From Massariosphaeria phaeospora (lineage: Eukaryota; Ascomycota; Dothideomycetes; Pleosporales), in NCBI GenBank assembly GCA_011032825.1, contig JAADJZ010000011.1, forward strand, positions 992,001 through 1,056,000: DNA of 64,000 nt, written 5' to 3'. Shown piece by piece: positions 10,204 to 21,054 of the stretch. The position numbers were made by a program, and so were the translations under genes. Under the pieces are notes generated by a model, which saw nothing but the letters and a program-made list of their open reading frames with translations, had not been told where the DNA came from and ran no database searches. Every line of letters begins with the position of its first letter. Positions within the stretch are counted from its first letter, which is position 1.

Positions 10204-12383
10204 CTTCGCTATGTCGTGCAGGTGTTGTATGTTAAGGGAGTGGAGTCCACGTTGGGGACGGCTCAAAGGCCGGGTCTGGGGTGGGCTGGGTGGACATAAG
10301 TGCACTCCGCCTGCCGGTTCCTGCAGGGGGATGGCGTGGTTTGGGGAAGCCGCAGCACTGTTCGCCCCGCATTGGTATAGACATGGCGCTTGCCTGCGGA
10401 GTTGTATGTCTGATAGGACAGCTCGCTGGGTAGTCTCGCGTGGTTCATCCGAATCGTGGAACAGAGGTTAGCTAACGCGGGTAGTGGAATATTTACCCCA
10501 TTCACCCCAACTTGGCAGCCGCTCATACCCATACGGACGATGTGGCGTATTCTGGACCCTGGATGAACTTGATAAGGTTCGGTGACCCCTTCTTTGAGCT
10601 GTGCGGACAGCTCAGTCCAGGACCTACTACAACCATTCTTGGAAAGACATAAAAACAGTTACGAGAAGGGGATCGGCCTCAGAAACCTGCTTCTTTGCGT
10701 ATGCAACTACCCATGGGATGGTGCACACAGCAGTCAAAGAATTTTCTTTCTTAAGCGAACCCTACGACCCGACCCCAATGCAACCCAACACTAAAGTGCC
10801 ACCTTTCTAACCGTATCGTCTCTGATCCTCGGGCGATCTTGGAGATCAGCCGAAAAACCCTAAGCGTGTGGGACCGCGCCTTAAACAAAGTTCATGGCTG
10901 TGGAGTAAGTGCGCGTCGTGACTCGTGCGCGATCCAGGAGACGCTACAGAGTAGGACTTGCCGGGACTGTAACATTCGTAGAACCATATCTGCGGTATTA
11001 TGGGAGATGCATTTCCTTAGCATTTGGTCGATAGATATACTTCAGTTAGCCTCTGTATCCCGTCATTCGATCACAGTTTCAACGGTGTTGGAAGAGAGGA
11101 GATGGTACGCTTGGCAAAGCTAACTGTACTTAGCGCCGATGTTTTGGTCGAATGATCGCTGCAAGCTATATCCGTCCTAGCACTTGTGAGAGGCGTTCGA
11201 CTACCCGTACCGTCCCCACGAGGCAGCCTACTGGGACTCGGAGAAAGAAATCCCGAGGTCGAGCTAGCTGTGCGCATTGGGGTATCGTTACTCCGGAGCA
11301 TGACGAAGCACGCAAGTTGCCCGAAAGTCAATTTTCACCTACCTTTTTCGCTCGTAAAGTCCTTGAAAGGTTATCAGTCGCGTGTAAACTTCTTGATTCC
11401 AAGGTTGGGTAGGGTACCTGCCCAACTATCGTGGGTTGTGATTGATCCAGAGCCGCATCCTACCATTGGTCCTACTAGACTGTTATGAACCGTCGCAAAA
11501 CTTGGATTGTTCCAAGGGGGACAAGAACACATTTTCTCCAGCCTCTGTTAATCTTCAAGAGGATCTACGTGGGAGCCCAAGCCAAGAACCCGTAATCTTT
11601 CCGGAAAGACAGTTGACTTTAAAGGAAGACTGGAAAGACCGAGAAAGATGTCGCTACGTCAACATCACGTACGAGTGAATTTCCTTCGCCTTACCCGCCT
11701 CCGTATGCGCCATGCTCGGATTACTCAACATCCAATCCAGAGTCTGATCCTTCCGCCTTCCAGAAAGTCGAATATAGGCTCCACCCTTGGAGATCTAGCA
11801 TAACGTTATTCCTGCTTTCTCGTACGATCAGATTCACGAGAATCAATTTGGAATTGGGATCCGGGGGCGTCGTCGAGAGGGTAAGGTAAACGATCGGTTG
11901 CCGCATTGGGATTAGTAGATGGGGCAACGAGCTGTAGTAAGGGCGATCGAAAAGTTCAGTATAGGATTAACATCTGTGTTGCACTCTGATTCCTCCGATA
12001 GTGCGCCCTTGCGAAAAGGGCTCAACGACGAACAAAGGACTCAAGAGAATTAAGGCTCCCAGCGCACAGCCAGCGCAGGCCTCCAGGACATGTCGTTTGG
12101 TCAGATTTTAGCGCCGTCGCGACACGAGGTGTCCAAATCTGTCCACCCTCTGCTATCAAGTAAAGTGAGTTATATCTTATTAAGCAACCGCATAATCATT
12201 CCGCGAGTCGTGCGTTGGGGGCCTTAAACCGGTAGAAACCAGACGCACAACCATGCGGGGAGTCGTTGTTCCGAGGGTGGGAAATCTATAAGAAAGGGTA
12301 AGTCTTCGAGTGTGGAACCACATTCTTTCACATCCGCTCTTATCTACCAGCTTGACATCACACAGGGTTCATCCAGCGTCCCC
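10204..12383. other. 2.2-kb gene-poor stretch, nothing recognised
   Basis: Many short open frames, none above about 100 residues and none with a motif I recognise on either strand. No terminal repeats, tRNA or tandem repeat were noticed. Base composition is ordinary, so it is not an obvious AT-rich RIP island. It could hide a decayed gene or a non-coding transcript. Confidence 0.45.
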
Positions 12384-13658
12384 ATGTCTTCCGCTTTCGA
12401 CTCAGCTTTCAAGCAGGTAGTTAGCCCTGGTCCACAACGGCTGCTGTCAGGTGTTGCACTTGCCGCTACTGGATCGGACTCGAGAGGTAACCCTGAAGCT
12501 CCATTTTCGAGTAAACGGCACTGACTTGGGCTTGTAGATGAGGACTACCTCACCGCCTACGGCACCCAGCAAGTGTACCCCACCTCTTCCTCAGTCACGC
12601 CCAAAACCGTCATGTGGCTTGCATCATGCAGCAAGCTCGTGGCGTCTGTCGCAGCACTTCAATGTGTCGAGCGTGGGCTCTTCTCTCTAGACTCGGCTGA
12701 AGACGTAGACCGACTCCTGCCAGAATGGAAAGATCCTCAAATTCTAACCGGCATCGAGGACGGAAAACCGCAGTTGAAACCTGCGAAAAATAAGATCACT
12801 CTGAGACATCTACTCACGCACACCAGCGGCCTCGGCTATGACTTCCTTCCTGGGCTTCTTGAATGGCGCACCGCGCGTGGCGAAGGCCCTCAATGGATGC
12901 ACGGCACCATCTCCGAAACTATGGTTACGCCTCTGCTTTTCGAACCCGGGACTGGCTGGGCATATGGTGTCGGACTGGATCTAGCTGGTTTAATGATCGT
13001 TCGAGCGAGTTCGTGCACGTTGGAGGAGTATTTACGCAAGAACATTTTTGATGTTGTCGGCATGCACGACACGTCTTTCGAACCGCTGAAGCACGGCGAT
13101 CTCGCAGAAAGGTTGATGCCAATGACGGAACGGTTCGCTATAAGTGGGCTCGGGCCGCAGGAGAAGGATAGTGTTTTCCCTGTGGTGATGGATCCGCTGG
13201 ATCATTATGGAGGCTCGGGGCTGTTTGGGACGGCGGAAGATTTTCTCAAGCTCATGAAATCGCTGCTACGAAGTGATGGCCAGCTTCTCAGGCCCGAAAC
13301 GGTGGATCGAATATTCGCTCCATCGATCAGTCCTGAGTCCCAGAGTGCGCTCAATGCGTACCTGACTATCCCGAATCCGATTATGCTTCCGGATGAACCT
13401 GCGGTTGGCACTCCGGGCGCGCGCGAATGGTCGTATGGGCCCGCGGGGCTGATTGGTTTGACGAGCAAGGAGGATTCTTTGAAGGCGCCGTGGATCCAGT
13501 GGGGTGGGTTGCCGAATCTGACGTGGTGGGTTGACAGGGTGGGTGGGACGTGTGGGATTTTCGCGACGCAGCTCTTGCCGCCGGGGGAGATGACGCATCA
13601 GTTTCTTGGTACTTTGTTCAAGAAGGAAATGACGAAGAGATACAGGAAAGAGGCGTGA
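12384..13658 (+). CDS. Beta-lactamase-fold serine hydrolase (EstB/LovD type)
   Basis: Exons 12384-12486 and 12538-13658 with a 51-bp intron encode 407 residues. The beta-lactamase/transpeptidase fold is shown by the S-x-x-K motif (SCSK, Ser64 and Lys67), LRHLLTHTSGLGYDFL, a Tyr motif in WAYGVGLDLAGL and HYGGSGLFGTAEDFLKL. Fungal members hydrolyse or transfer acyl groups from esters and thioesters (esterase EstB, the LovD acyltransferase). The substrate here is unknown. There is no signal peptide, so it is probably cytosolic. No polyketide synthase or other biosynthetic gene lies nearby, which argues against a cluster role. The ATG at 12384 (MSSAFDSAFKQVV) matches the usual family start. Confidence 0.85.
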
Positions 13659-14143
13659 GAGCGAGGACTACGAAGAGGTTAGAAGCGCCGCGGTATGGTT
13701 TGGTTACACGCACCCACATAACAATCCCTTGACTTCAAACCCGATCTCATGCTCGCTTTGACAAACTCCATCAAGGGAGATGTGGAGTTTCTGCAGTGAC
13801 TGTGGGCCACCATGCCACCTATCGTTGCTCCTTCTCTGCCGGTTGAGTGCAGTACACCTGCCCGACCTTGTGCCGAGGTGACTTTTGTTTACCCCAATCT
13901 GTCGCAACAGCTTTGCTCCTATGGAATAGCTCAGCTTGTCACTGCCATCTGAAGCAGATGTACTCCTTCTCTCATTGTCACCATGGCAGCCCTTAGCGAG
14001 CAGCATCTTCGACATAAGAGATGGCATCTCGCTCAAACTTCTTCATCCCATCCCGGTTGTCCATTTTTCAAACCGTACATTGTTTCCGGTTCAGATTCCG
14101 ATAGCCCAGCACTATTACCCATCACCCGCCACCAGCCCTCACG
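13659..14143. other. Intergenic, nothing recognised
   Basis: Spacer between two genes on the same strand. It presumably holds the terminator of the hydrolase and the promoter of the wall-protein gene, but no clear signal was seen. Confidence 0.5.
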
Positions 14144-15553
14144 ATGATGCGAGCATCCTTCATGATCCAGACTGTTCTCGCCAGTGCGACGGCGATGATC
14201 ATGCCTCCGCCTTCATTGAGCATCCTGCCACGGTTCGTTAGCTATCTTCTCGCACCATGTCCATCTTTAATCACATCGCTTCCAGCAGCCTCCGCTACAT
14301 CCATGGTTCATTCTTACTAACGATAGCAGTGATACATCTTGTGCTTTCACACTGACTGGCCACGGCCCATCATCTGCCAACGGAACCATTGGTCAACTCA
14401 GCGACGGCCAGAATCGTATCGGTGGTGGCCGGCCCATCGGGAAATACACACTCCAGGACGGCGGTGTCATTGTGGATAAGAATGGTCGGGGATGCATCCT
14501 TACGCCACCCACAACCCAGTTCCAGTGTGATGACGGCGCTTCCCGTAAGTCTTCTCTCCATCTCTTGATCGATTGCTGGCTGACCATGGCATGACAGCAA
14601 CGCCGGGCTTCGACATTAGTTGCGGGAATGAGCTCACGTACAATGGCAGCTCCGTCTTCCACGCATGTCCTGTCAACGACTACGGCGAGTGGAACGTATA
14701 CGTCCTGCCAGCACCGAACCAGAAGAAGTGCGTCGAGATCACTTTGACGGCGAACGGGAACTGTGCTCCTAACTGCATGGGTCATGGTCCGGTCCAGCCT
14801 TCTGCTACTGCTCATGCGTCGTGGTCCACGGTTATTGTCCCTCCTGCACACACATCCTCGTCCGCTGCTATTGTTCCTCCTTCTGCTCATGCATCCACGT
14901 CTGCGGCTATTGTTCCTCCTCCTGCTCATGCATCCACGTCTGCGGCTATTGTTCCTCCTCCTGCTCATGCATCCACGTCTGCGGCGACTGTGTCTCCTCC
15001 GGCTCATGCATCCTCATCTGCGGCTACCGTGTCTCCTCCGGCTCATACATCCTCGTCCGCGGGTACGGTTTTGTCTCCAGCTCATGCATCCTCGTCTGCA
15101 GCCACGGTTCTGCCTCCAGCTCATGCAAACTCGTCTGCGGCTACTGTGTCTCATCCGGCTCATACATCCTCGTCCGCTGCTACGGTTTCGCTTCCAGCTC
15201 ATACTCTCTCGTCGGTGGTTACGGTCACGGTGTGGGTTTCTGTATCCATAACTACGGTTACTGTTCCTCTTCCAGCTCATGCATCCCCATCTGTGGCTAC
15301 TATCTGTTCAAACCACGGCAAGGGTAACGGCAGCTGCCCCCACGTTACAGTCACAGCAACACATACCGCTTACCTATGCAACGGAAAGTGCAGCAGCGCC
15401 AAAGGTAACGGCACCCACCCAACGACGCTTTTGCCAGTGCCCTCCCCTAGCATGACCCGGTGCGACAGCGAGGATGGCGATGACTGCAAATCTGCCCCGA
15501 CGGCATACCCGACGGATCTGTGGTGCTTCCGTGATGTGGAGGACGGTCGATGA
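14144..15553 (+). CDS. PIR-like secreted cell-wall protein with tandem repeats
   Basis: Exons 14144-14232, 14330-14544 and 14598-15553 encode 419 residues. A hydrophobic N-terminus with two Met starts resembles a signal peptide. The next region (GQLSDGQNRIGGGRP, KNGRGCILTPPTTQFQC, TPGFDISCGNELTYNGSS, FHACPVNDYGEWNVY) fits the Cys-containing C-terminal domain of PIR1-type wall mannoproteins. Here it sits at the N-terminal side. It is followed by nine near-perfect 13-residue repeats rich in Ser, Ala, Pro and His, then a short Cys-bearing tail. No GPI-attachment signal is visible. The first intron has a weak GTTCGT donor but a good CTAAC branch site, and is the only choice I found that keeps the frame. 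Confidence 0.7.
14861..15211 (+). repeat. Coding minisatellite, nine units of 39 bp
   Basis: Each unit encodes 13 residues of the form SAA[IT]V-x-x-PAH-[AT]-x-[ST]. The first three units are almost identical in DNA, while later ones diverge at third positions and at two or three amino-acid sites. Length is a multiple of three throughout, so the reading frame is kept. Such repeats in wall proteins change copy number by slippage or recombination. Confidence 0.85.
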
Positions 15554-15803
15554 GGCATTATTGATTGTTTCCTGGCGTGTGGGGCGTTCTCGTATTGCTT
15601 GTTAGGGTGTCTTCTTGTTCATGATAGATATTTCTCTTCTTTCAGGCGATCCTCTTGACAGCCTAAGAGATTTTAGCAGTAGGTAGAAAGCCTACCTCTA
15701 TATTGCTGGTTTCTCTTTTGCTCTGACGCTCGTACAGCCTCATTCCAATTGATACTGCCCAACCTCGTCCAAGCAATATCGATCCCCTCTTAATCACATA
15801 CTC
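15554..15803. repeat. Spacer holding short dispersed repeat, copy C
   Basis: 15642-15715 is, in reverse complement, similar to 60925-61030. Both share ctgtcaagaggatcgcct-type and aggta..ctacct hairpin blocks. The Mutator-like element starts just after this spacer. Confidence 0.4.
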
Positions 15804-16470
15804 CGCGGCGTCTCAGGACAGGACCAAATGACCGGACCAATAGTCTGCCAAGATGATCGCCCGTTAGTCGGCCCGTTACCCCTACAGCCAAATTAGTATA
15901 GCGCGCCTACAGACCTCACAATCTCATCCATTTACTCACTTGTTGCTTGCCTATCTCCTGGCGCATCTCCTGGCGCACCTGGGCGAGCGCCGTACGCCTG
16001 CTACGCCTACACCTGCTACGCAGCGAGTCTCTCTTGCTGTAAACAATCGCCTGAGGCGCCACGCCCAGAGGCAGACCTACACCCGTATAGCCAGGGGTAA
16101 CTACAGTGAATTAATAGGTGCAGATTTAGCAGCAGAGCCTCCTACTTCTGCACCCTCTGCTTCACAGAGATCACCTAAAGGCAAGGGGAAGGAGAGAAAG
16201 GCCTCCAGAGAGGTCACCTTACCTAAAGCAGTCAAAAAACGAGCTCGCAGAGCCTCCAAAATAGAGATAGATGGCCAAATAGTAGAGTACTATCATCTCA
16301 AGCAGAGATAAAATCAATTCACCTTGAAAATCGGCTAAAACAGCCCCTGATTGTGATACTGATCGACTTGCTATACTAATTTAGGCGTTGACGCAATCAG
16401 CCGAGTAATGGGCAAGCTCCTTGGCGAAAACTTTTGGTCCGGTCATTTGGTCCTGTCCTGAGACGCCGCG
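15804..16470. mobile_element. Non-autonomous Mutator-like (MULE-type) element, 667 bp
   Basis: The first and last 37 bases (15804-15840 and 16434-16470) are perfect inverted repeats starting CGCGGCGTCTCAGGACAGG. They are flanked by a perfect 9-bp direct duplication CACATACTC at 15795-15803 and 16471-16479. Long terminal inverted repeats plus a 9-bp target duplication are typical of Mutator-like elements. The interior is too short for a transposase and holds only one 123-residue frame. Identical ends and target duplication suggest recent movement. Confidence 0.8.
15940..16311 (+). CDS. Small basic ORF inside the Mutator-like element
   Basis: A 123-residue frame with a hydrophobic start, then Arg/Lys-rich sequence (RLRRHAQRQTYTRIARG, KKRARRASKIEI). 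No domain is recognised. It could be a remnant of the element's original transposase gene or a captured host exon; it may not be expressed. Confidence 0.25.
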   Translation: MLLAYLLAHLLAHLGERRTPATPTPATQRVSLAVNNRLRRHAQRQTYTRIARGNYSELIGADLAAEPPTSAPSASQRSPKGKGKERKASREVTLPKAVKKRARRASKIEIDGQIVEYYHLKQR

Positions 16471-17138
16471 CACATACTCCATTCTAGATGCCTACTCCAG
16501 CGCATGTCTGGCTTATCGTAAGACATTAGTCGCGTCTCCGCAGGGTAGGGTGCAACGCGACGTCGCAACGGATGCACCAAGCGCCGGAGGTGGTGTTGTG
16601 TGCTTGCGATGCATGTTCATCGTCGCGCGGTGACGTCTCCACCTTCCAATCGCAGCTCAGTGACGTCACGCCGCTTTTTCCCGCACCATCAATCAGTTTT
16701 TCACTTCTCCCAACCCACATCGGCAATACTCCGTGCGGTCTGCCCAATCATACGCCCTGCATCCGGGCCTACGACGACTAGTCTTGGCATAGCGGGAAGC
16801 ACCTTCGCGGCGATGGGCGATGACGATGATGAGAACGGCTTACGGCCGGTGTTGGAAATGTTTCGTCGGAAAAGTTTCCGGCTTCATCTCCCGAGAGAGG
16901 GAGAATCATCTTGAATAGGGACAGCTTTCTGTCGTGCTTTGTAAAGCAGGTTCTCCGTTTGAGATTGTATTAGAACATATGACGGCTCTTGCACCAGTCC
17001 AGCAATAATTGACTCACCGACACAGACAAGACATAGCTACGAACCCACGGCAACCAAACAGGCCACATTCCTCAAAAAGAATCGCTTTGGTATCGGCCTG
17101 CTAACGCTCGCGCTCGATTGATTCTAATACCTGTCGTC
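16471..17138. other. Intergenic, upstream of the MFS gene
   Basis: Short frames on both strands have no recognised motif. It contains one CRE palindrome (separate entry) and presumably the MFS promoter. Confidence 0.45.
16661..16668. promoter_or_regulatory. CRE palindrome TGACGTCA
   Basis: A perfect consensus for ATF/CREB-type bZIP factors, about 470 bp upstream of the MFS start. The same octamer occurs at 35412-35419 and 59401-59408, each time upstream of a gene. Function is inferred from the motif only. Confidence 0.35.
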
Positions 17139-19447
17139 ATGGAAGAGATGGATTACGAAATACTTCGGGGCGAGGCCCAGGCAAATCGACAACGGTACGC
17201 TGAGTGGGACAATGAAGGAAAATTGAGACAGAAATACGAAGGTCCTCACCATAATGATCAAACGAATGCGGACCGGACCAGACTACAACAGGCACATCCT
17301 GTTCAACTACCGGCATCTCCTGTCAACGAACAAGATGCACCGCTCTCAACACACCATAGTTCGACCTCGACTTCCACATCCTGCAGTGCAACGTCATCCT
17401 CTGCGTATAGCGCTCCGGAACGAGAGGGGACGCGGACCCACCGTTCATCGCCAACATTGGACACAAGACAATCAGTAACGATGCCATTAGGTGCAGCCGG
17501 GCTGCTATATCGTCACCCCACTGAACGAAATCCCGAAGCAATTCGGCGTATCGAGACCCACCGAAGCCAGCAAGCTCAAACCGTCGGAACTTCAGCCTTT
17601 CCCTCGCGCCTACTAACCAACATCTCTCGCCGTAGATCTCAAAAACCATTGCCTTCCCTAGGAGCTGGAAAACCATACCCTCCTCTACTACCGGACCGTG
17701 AGGAGTATGTCGTTGAATACGACGGCGCTGACGATCCGTTGCACGCGCAGAATTGGCCAATGAACAAGAAGCTATGGTTGGGCGCGATTCTTGCATTCGA
17801 TGCGCTAAGTGCGACAATGGGCAGCTCGATCTTCGCAAGTGCAATTAGACCGGTCTCAAGCCAATTTGGGGTCATTGCGGAGGTGGGGACATTGGGAACA
17901 AGTCTTTTCATCTTTGGATATGCTTTCGGACCCTTGGTAAGTCAGTAGACGGGATATCATGGTCGTTCCACTCATGTGCAGATACAAATACTAACCTGCA
18001 TCAGGCATGGGCGCCCATATCTGAGCTGTACGGTCGCAAACCACCTATTCTTGTTGCAGCTTTCGGCTTCGCGGTGTTCTCGCTTGCTGTGGCTGTCGGC
18101 AAAGATCTCCAAACCATTCTCATCTGCCGCTTTTTCGCAGGAATATTCGGTTCCTGCCCGCTCGCCGTTGTTGCTGCTGTTTTCTCCGATATGTTCGACA
18201 ACAAAACTCGTGGTTTAGCGGTGGCCGTTTTCTCCGTCGCTGTATTCATGGGCCCATTACTCGCCCCGTTCATCGGCGGTTTTATCACTATTAGTTCTCT
18301 AGGATGGCGCTGGACCGAGTACCTTTCAAGTATCATGGGATGGGTGAGCTTCGTTCTACTCTTGCTGTTCATGGAAGAAACATACCCTCCTATGGTGCTA
18401 GTCGCCAAAGCTGCGGAGTTGCGCCGGAGGACGAAAAATTGGGGCATTCATGCAAAGCAAGAGGAGATTGAGGTGGACTTCAAAGAAATGATGATCCAGA
18501 ATGTGAGCAGGCCGATGCGGATCTTGTTTACGGAACCGATCGTTTTGCTCATCACTATCTACATGAGCTTTATCTGTGAGTCTCCATCCAGTACGTCAAG
18601 GATCGATCGCTGACCTGTGCGTAGATGGGTTATTGTACCTCTTTCTGACTGCGTATGCACTCGTGTTCCAGGGTGTATATGGCTGGAATCCAGGTGTGGC
18701 CGGTCTTGCGTATTTCGGCATGATCGCTGGAGAGATCATCGCTTTTATCCTCATCGTTCTCGATAACCCTCGCTACGCACGGAAGTTGGAGGCAAACAAC
18801 AACATTCCGGTTCCGGAGTGGCGTTTACCAATTGCTGCTGTGGGTGGAGTGGTTTTCGCAAGTAGGTCTATCATCGACAGTTGATGTGTAACTCTGGACT
18901 AACATACGTATAGTCGGCCTCTTTTGGTTCGGCTGGACGAGCTATACCGGAAATGTACATTGGATTGCCCCAGTGCTGTCCGGTCTCTTTACCGGATTCG
19001 GCATCTTCTCCATTTTCTTGTCGCTTCTCAACTACATCGTCGACGCATACCTCATGTTCGCCGCCTCTGCTATCGCCGCGAACACCTTCATGCGCTCCAT
19101 ATTCGGTGGAGTCTTCCCACTCTTTGCAACGTACATGTTCTATGGGATGGGAATCCAATGGGCGTCAACCGTAAGCTCTTCTCGTTCACCATGAACTCCG
19201 AGTTATTGAGGCTAATGCGATATAGTTGCTTGGATGCATAGCTGCTGTCTGTATCCCCATGCCAGTCATCTTCTACGTTCTCGGCAAGAAGATCCGTGCT
19301 AAGAGCAAGTTCGCGCCGGCTCCGGACATCGAGCAGGATAAGCGACGGGATGAAGAGGCGAGACTGGGGACCGTGGATGAACATATCGGAAGCCGTGGAG
19401 CAGAGAGTAATGAGACGGATGTGGACAAAGAGGCGCCGGTGGGATAG
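17139..19447 (+). CDS. MFS transporter, DHA1 drug:H+ antiporter type
   Basis: Five exons (17139-17936, 18005-18575, 18625-18861, 18914-19170, 19226-19447) encode 694 residues. A disordered, Ser/Thr-rich N-terminus of about 210 residues precedes [16 protein letters not shown] and the first membrane span. [15 protein letters not shown] is the loop 2-3 motif of this superfamily. Twelve spans are expected; clear ones include [29 protein letters not shown] and [19 protein letters not shown]. The layout is that of fungal DHA1 multidrug or polyamine exporters (FLU1/TPO-like) in the plasma membrane; the substrate cannot be read from sequence. The C-terminal tail is acidic. All introns are 49-68 bp with good GT-AG ends, and none disturbs the frame. 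Confidence 0.85.
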
Positions 19448-19800
19448 GGCTCTGGCAAGGTAGATTCCTTTAGGTAGAATGCTGTCAAAGGCTATTACGT
19501 CATCGCTCACTACCAGCCTTGGTGAAGGCGCGTGTTCACGTGCGGCGCGGCGCTCCACGCTTCCAAGGTTCTCACACCTTCCTGCTGCCAGCTTCAACGT
19601 CACCCGCATCACAAAAACTGGAGGCACCCCAGTAAAGCTGACTGGAAATACCCAACTCATGGAGTACGTAACCGTTCTGTACTAACGGGAGAGTTCTCAA
19701 CCGATAACGTCGCAGCCACAACGATCTCTCGCTGGGCGCGACAGCGCACGCCGCCGCAAACCCGGGAGTCAACGAAAACCAGTCCGCGGATGATAAAAAC
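19448..19800. other. Intergenic, nothing recognised
   Basis: Spacer after the MFS stop. It holds no supported gene. A TAA in frame with the following pseudogene lies about 100 bp upstream of it, with no ATG between. Confidence 0.45.
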
Positions 19801-20575
19801 GTGAACGCTGCTTCCGACAAGACGCCGGTTACCTTGCTTACCCTGCCTGGTGGTATGTACATACGTCTGACATATATGTGTCCCGCTGACGACGCTCGCC
19901 ATTGCAGAAATTCGGAATCGCATCTGGGAATGCTGCGACGATTATCGCGACGAGATCAAAACACACAGGCCACACCTGCGCCCCTATCGCGGCCTGCCTC
20001 GCGTATGTCATCAAGTTCGCAAGGAGTTCCTACCCATCTACAGCCCCAGGATTCAGAAAACAATCGAATTTTCAAGCATGAGGGACTTCTTTGGGAATCA
20101 TCTTCCTGGAGTCAATGGGGTACCCGCTATGGGAGTGCTCAAAGTCGAATTGAAGTACGACAACTACGAGGGACCTTTCGACCTCACACCGATTATCAAA
20201 CTAGCTTTGGAGCAACATGATCTTCAGGAACGCTCAGGCTTTCGCTCATGCATAACCAATCACGCGATCGAGGTCATTGCGGACGCCTTGAATGAACTTG
20301 CCTGCGGGAGCCCCTACTAGATTAATCACTACGAACAGTGGAAAGCGTACTTCGACAAGTCGGTTGAAAAGATCATATCCAGGCTGCTGATAGTGAAAAC
20401 GGATGATGCCGTAAAGTATCAGCCTTCCGTAGAGTTCATGACGAAGCACGAATCCGCAGTCCCGGATGTCTTTAATAAAAAGGCTTTTGAGGCCTGGTGC
20501 AACAAGATGGGACTCCTGAAGACGTTTTCATATTTTGCTCTCAGCTTCTCATGGCCTGCTAGCAATCGGTGGTAA
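19801..20575 (+). pseudogene. F-box/2EXR-like family, copy 3 (no ATG, one stop)
   Basis: Exon 1 (19801-19852) encodes VTLLTLPG, and a 55-bp intron leads to exon 2 (19908-20575) with E-IRNRIWECC, VCHQVRKEFLPIY and the GPFDLTPIIKLAL block. The frame has no ATG between an upstream TAA and the GTG at 19801. An in-frame TAG at 20318-20320 interrupts sequence that continues in the same frame (INHYEQWKAYFDKSVEKI) to a TAA at 20573. It is most like copy 5 (24625-25446), with which it shares the ...AFEAWCNKMGL-type end. Confidence 0.7.
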
Positions 20576-21054
20576 AGATTAGTACGAGAGTATCTAGAGA
20601 ACGGTACACGTCATGGTAGATAATCACTTCTCATGCTGAGACAATCTCCTAATCATCACGTCAAGGAAGCAGACAGCTACATTGCGGTTTATAATCCGAT
20701 TCACACTCGCTATTGATCAGTCGAATCTCCTCATAATCCGATTCACTACCGCAACAGGATGAAGCTGTGCAGTCAAATGGAAGAGACTCAATAAGATCAT
20801 TATATCCATTCTCGAGACATGACACGCTCTGATTAATGTGAGATGATGGCTACCTAGCAGCATAGCAAGCTGAATAGACCTTGCATGCAGTCTCATGTCG
20901 TCCTCCGTCCTCCGTCCCTTATTCTCCATTCCAGCTCTTTGTCATGGGTAGCCATCATAGTCTACAATGCCCGGGCGACTCAAATTGACTAAACGAATTG
21001 TCGATATCCTCGAGGAAGTTCGCCCAGCTCCGCCATGCTATAGCGAGGTGTCCG
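20576..21054. other. Intergenic, minor direct repeat only
   Basis: The string ataatccgattcac occurs twice within about 50 bp (near 20692 and 20732), and a gtcctcc triplet repeat lies near 20895. No gene is supported. Confidence 0.45.

Noticed and set aside
14393..15007. Arg/Ser-rich minus-strand frames across the wall-protein repeats
   Set aside because: By-product of the 39-bp repeat, which stays open in several frames. Only the plus-strand frame continues into a Cys-bearing domain and splice sites.
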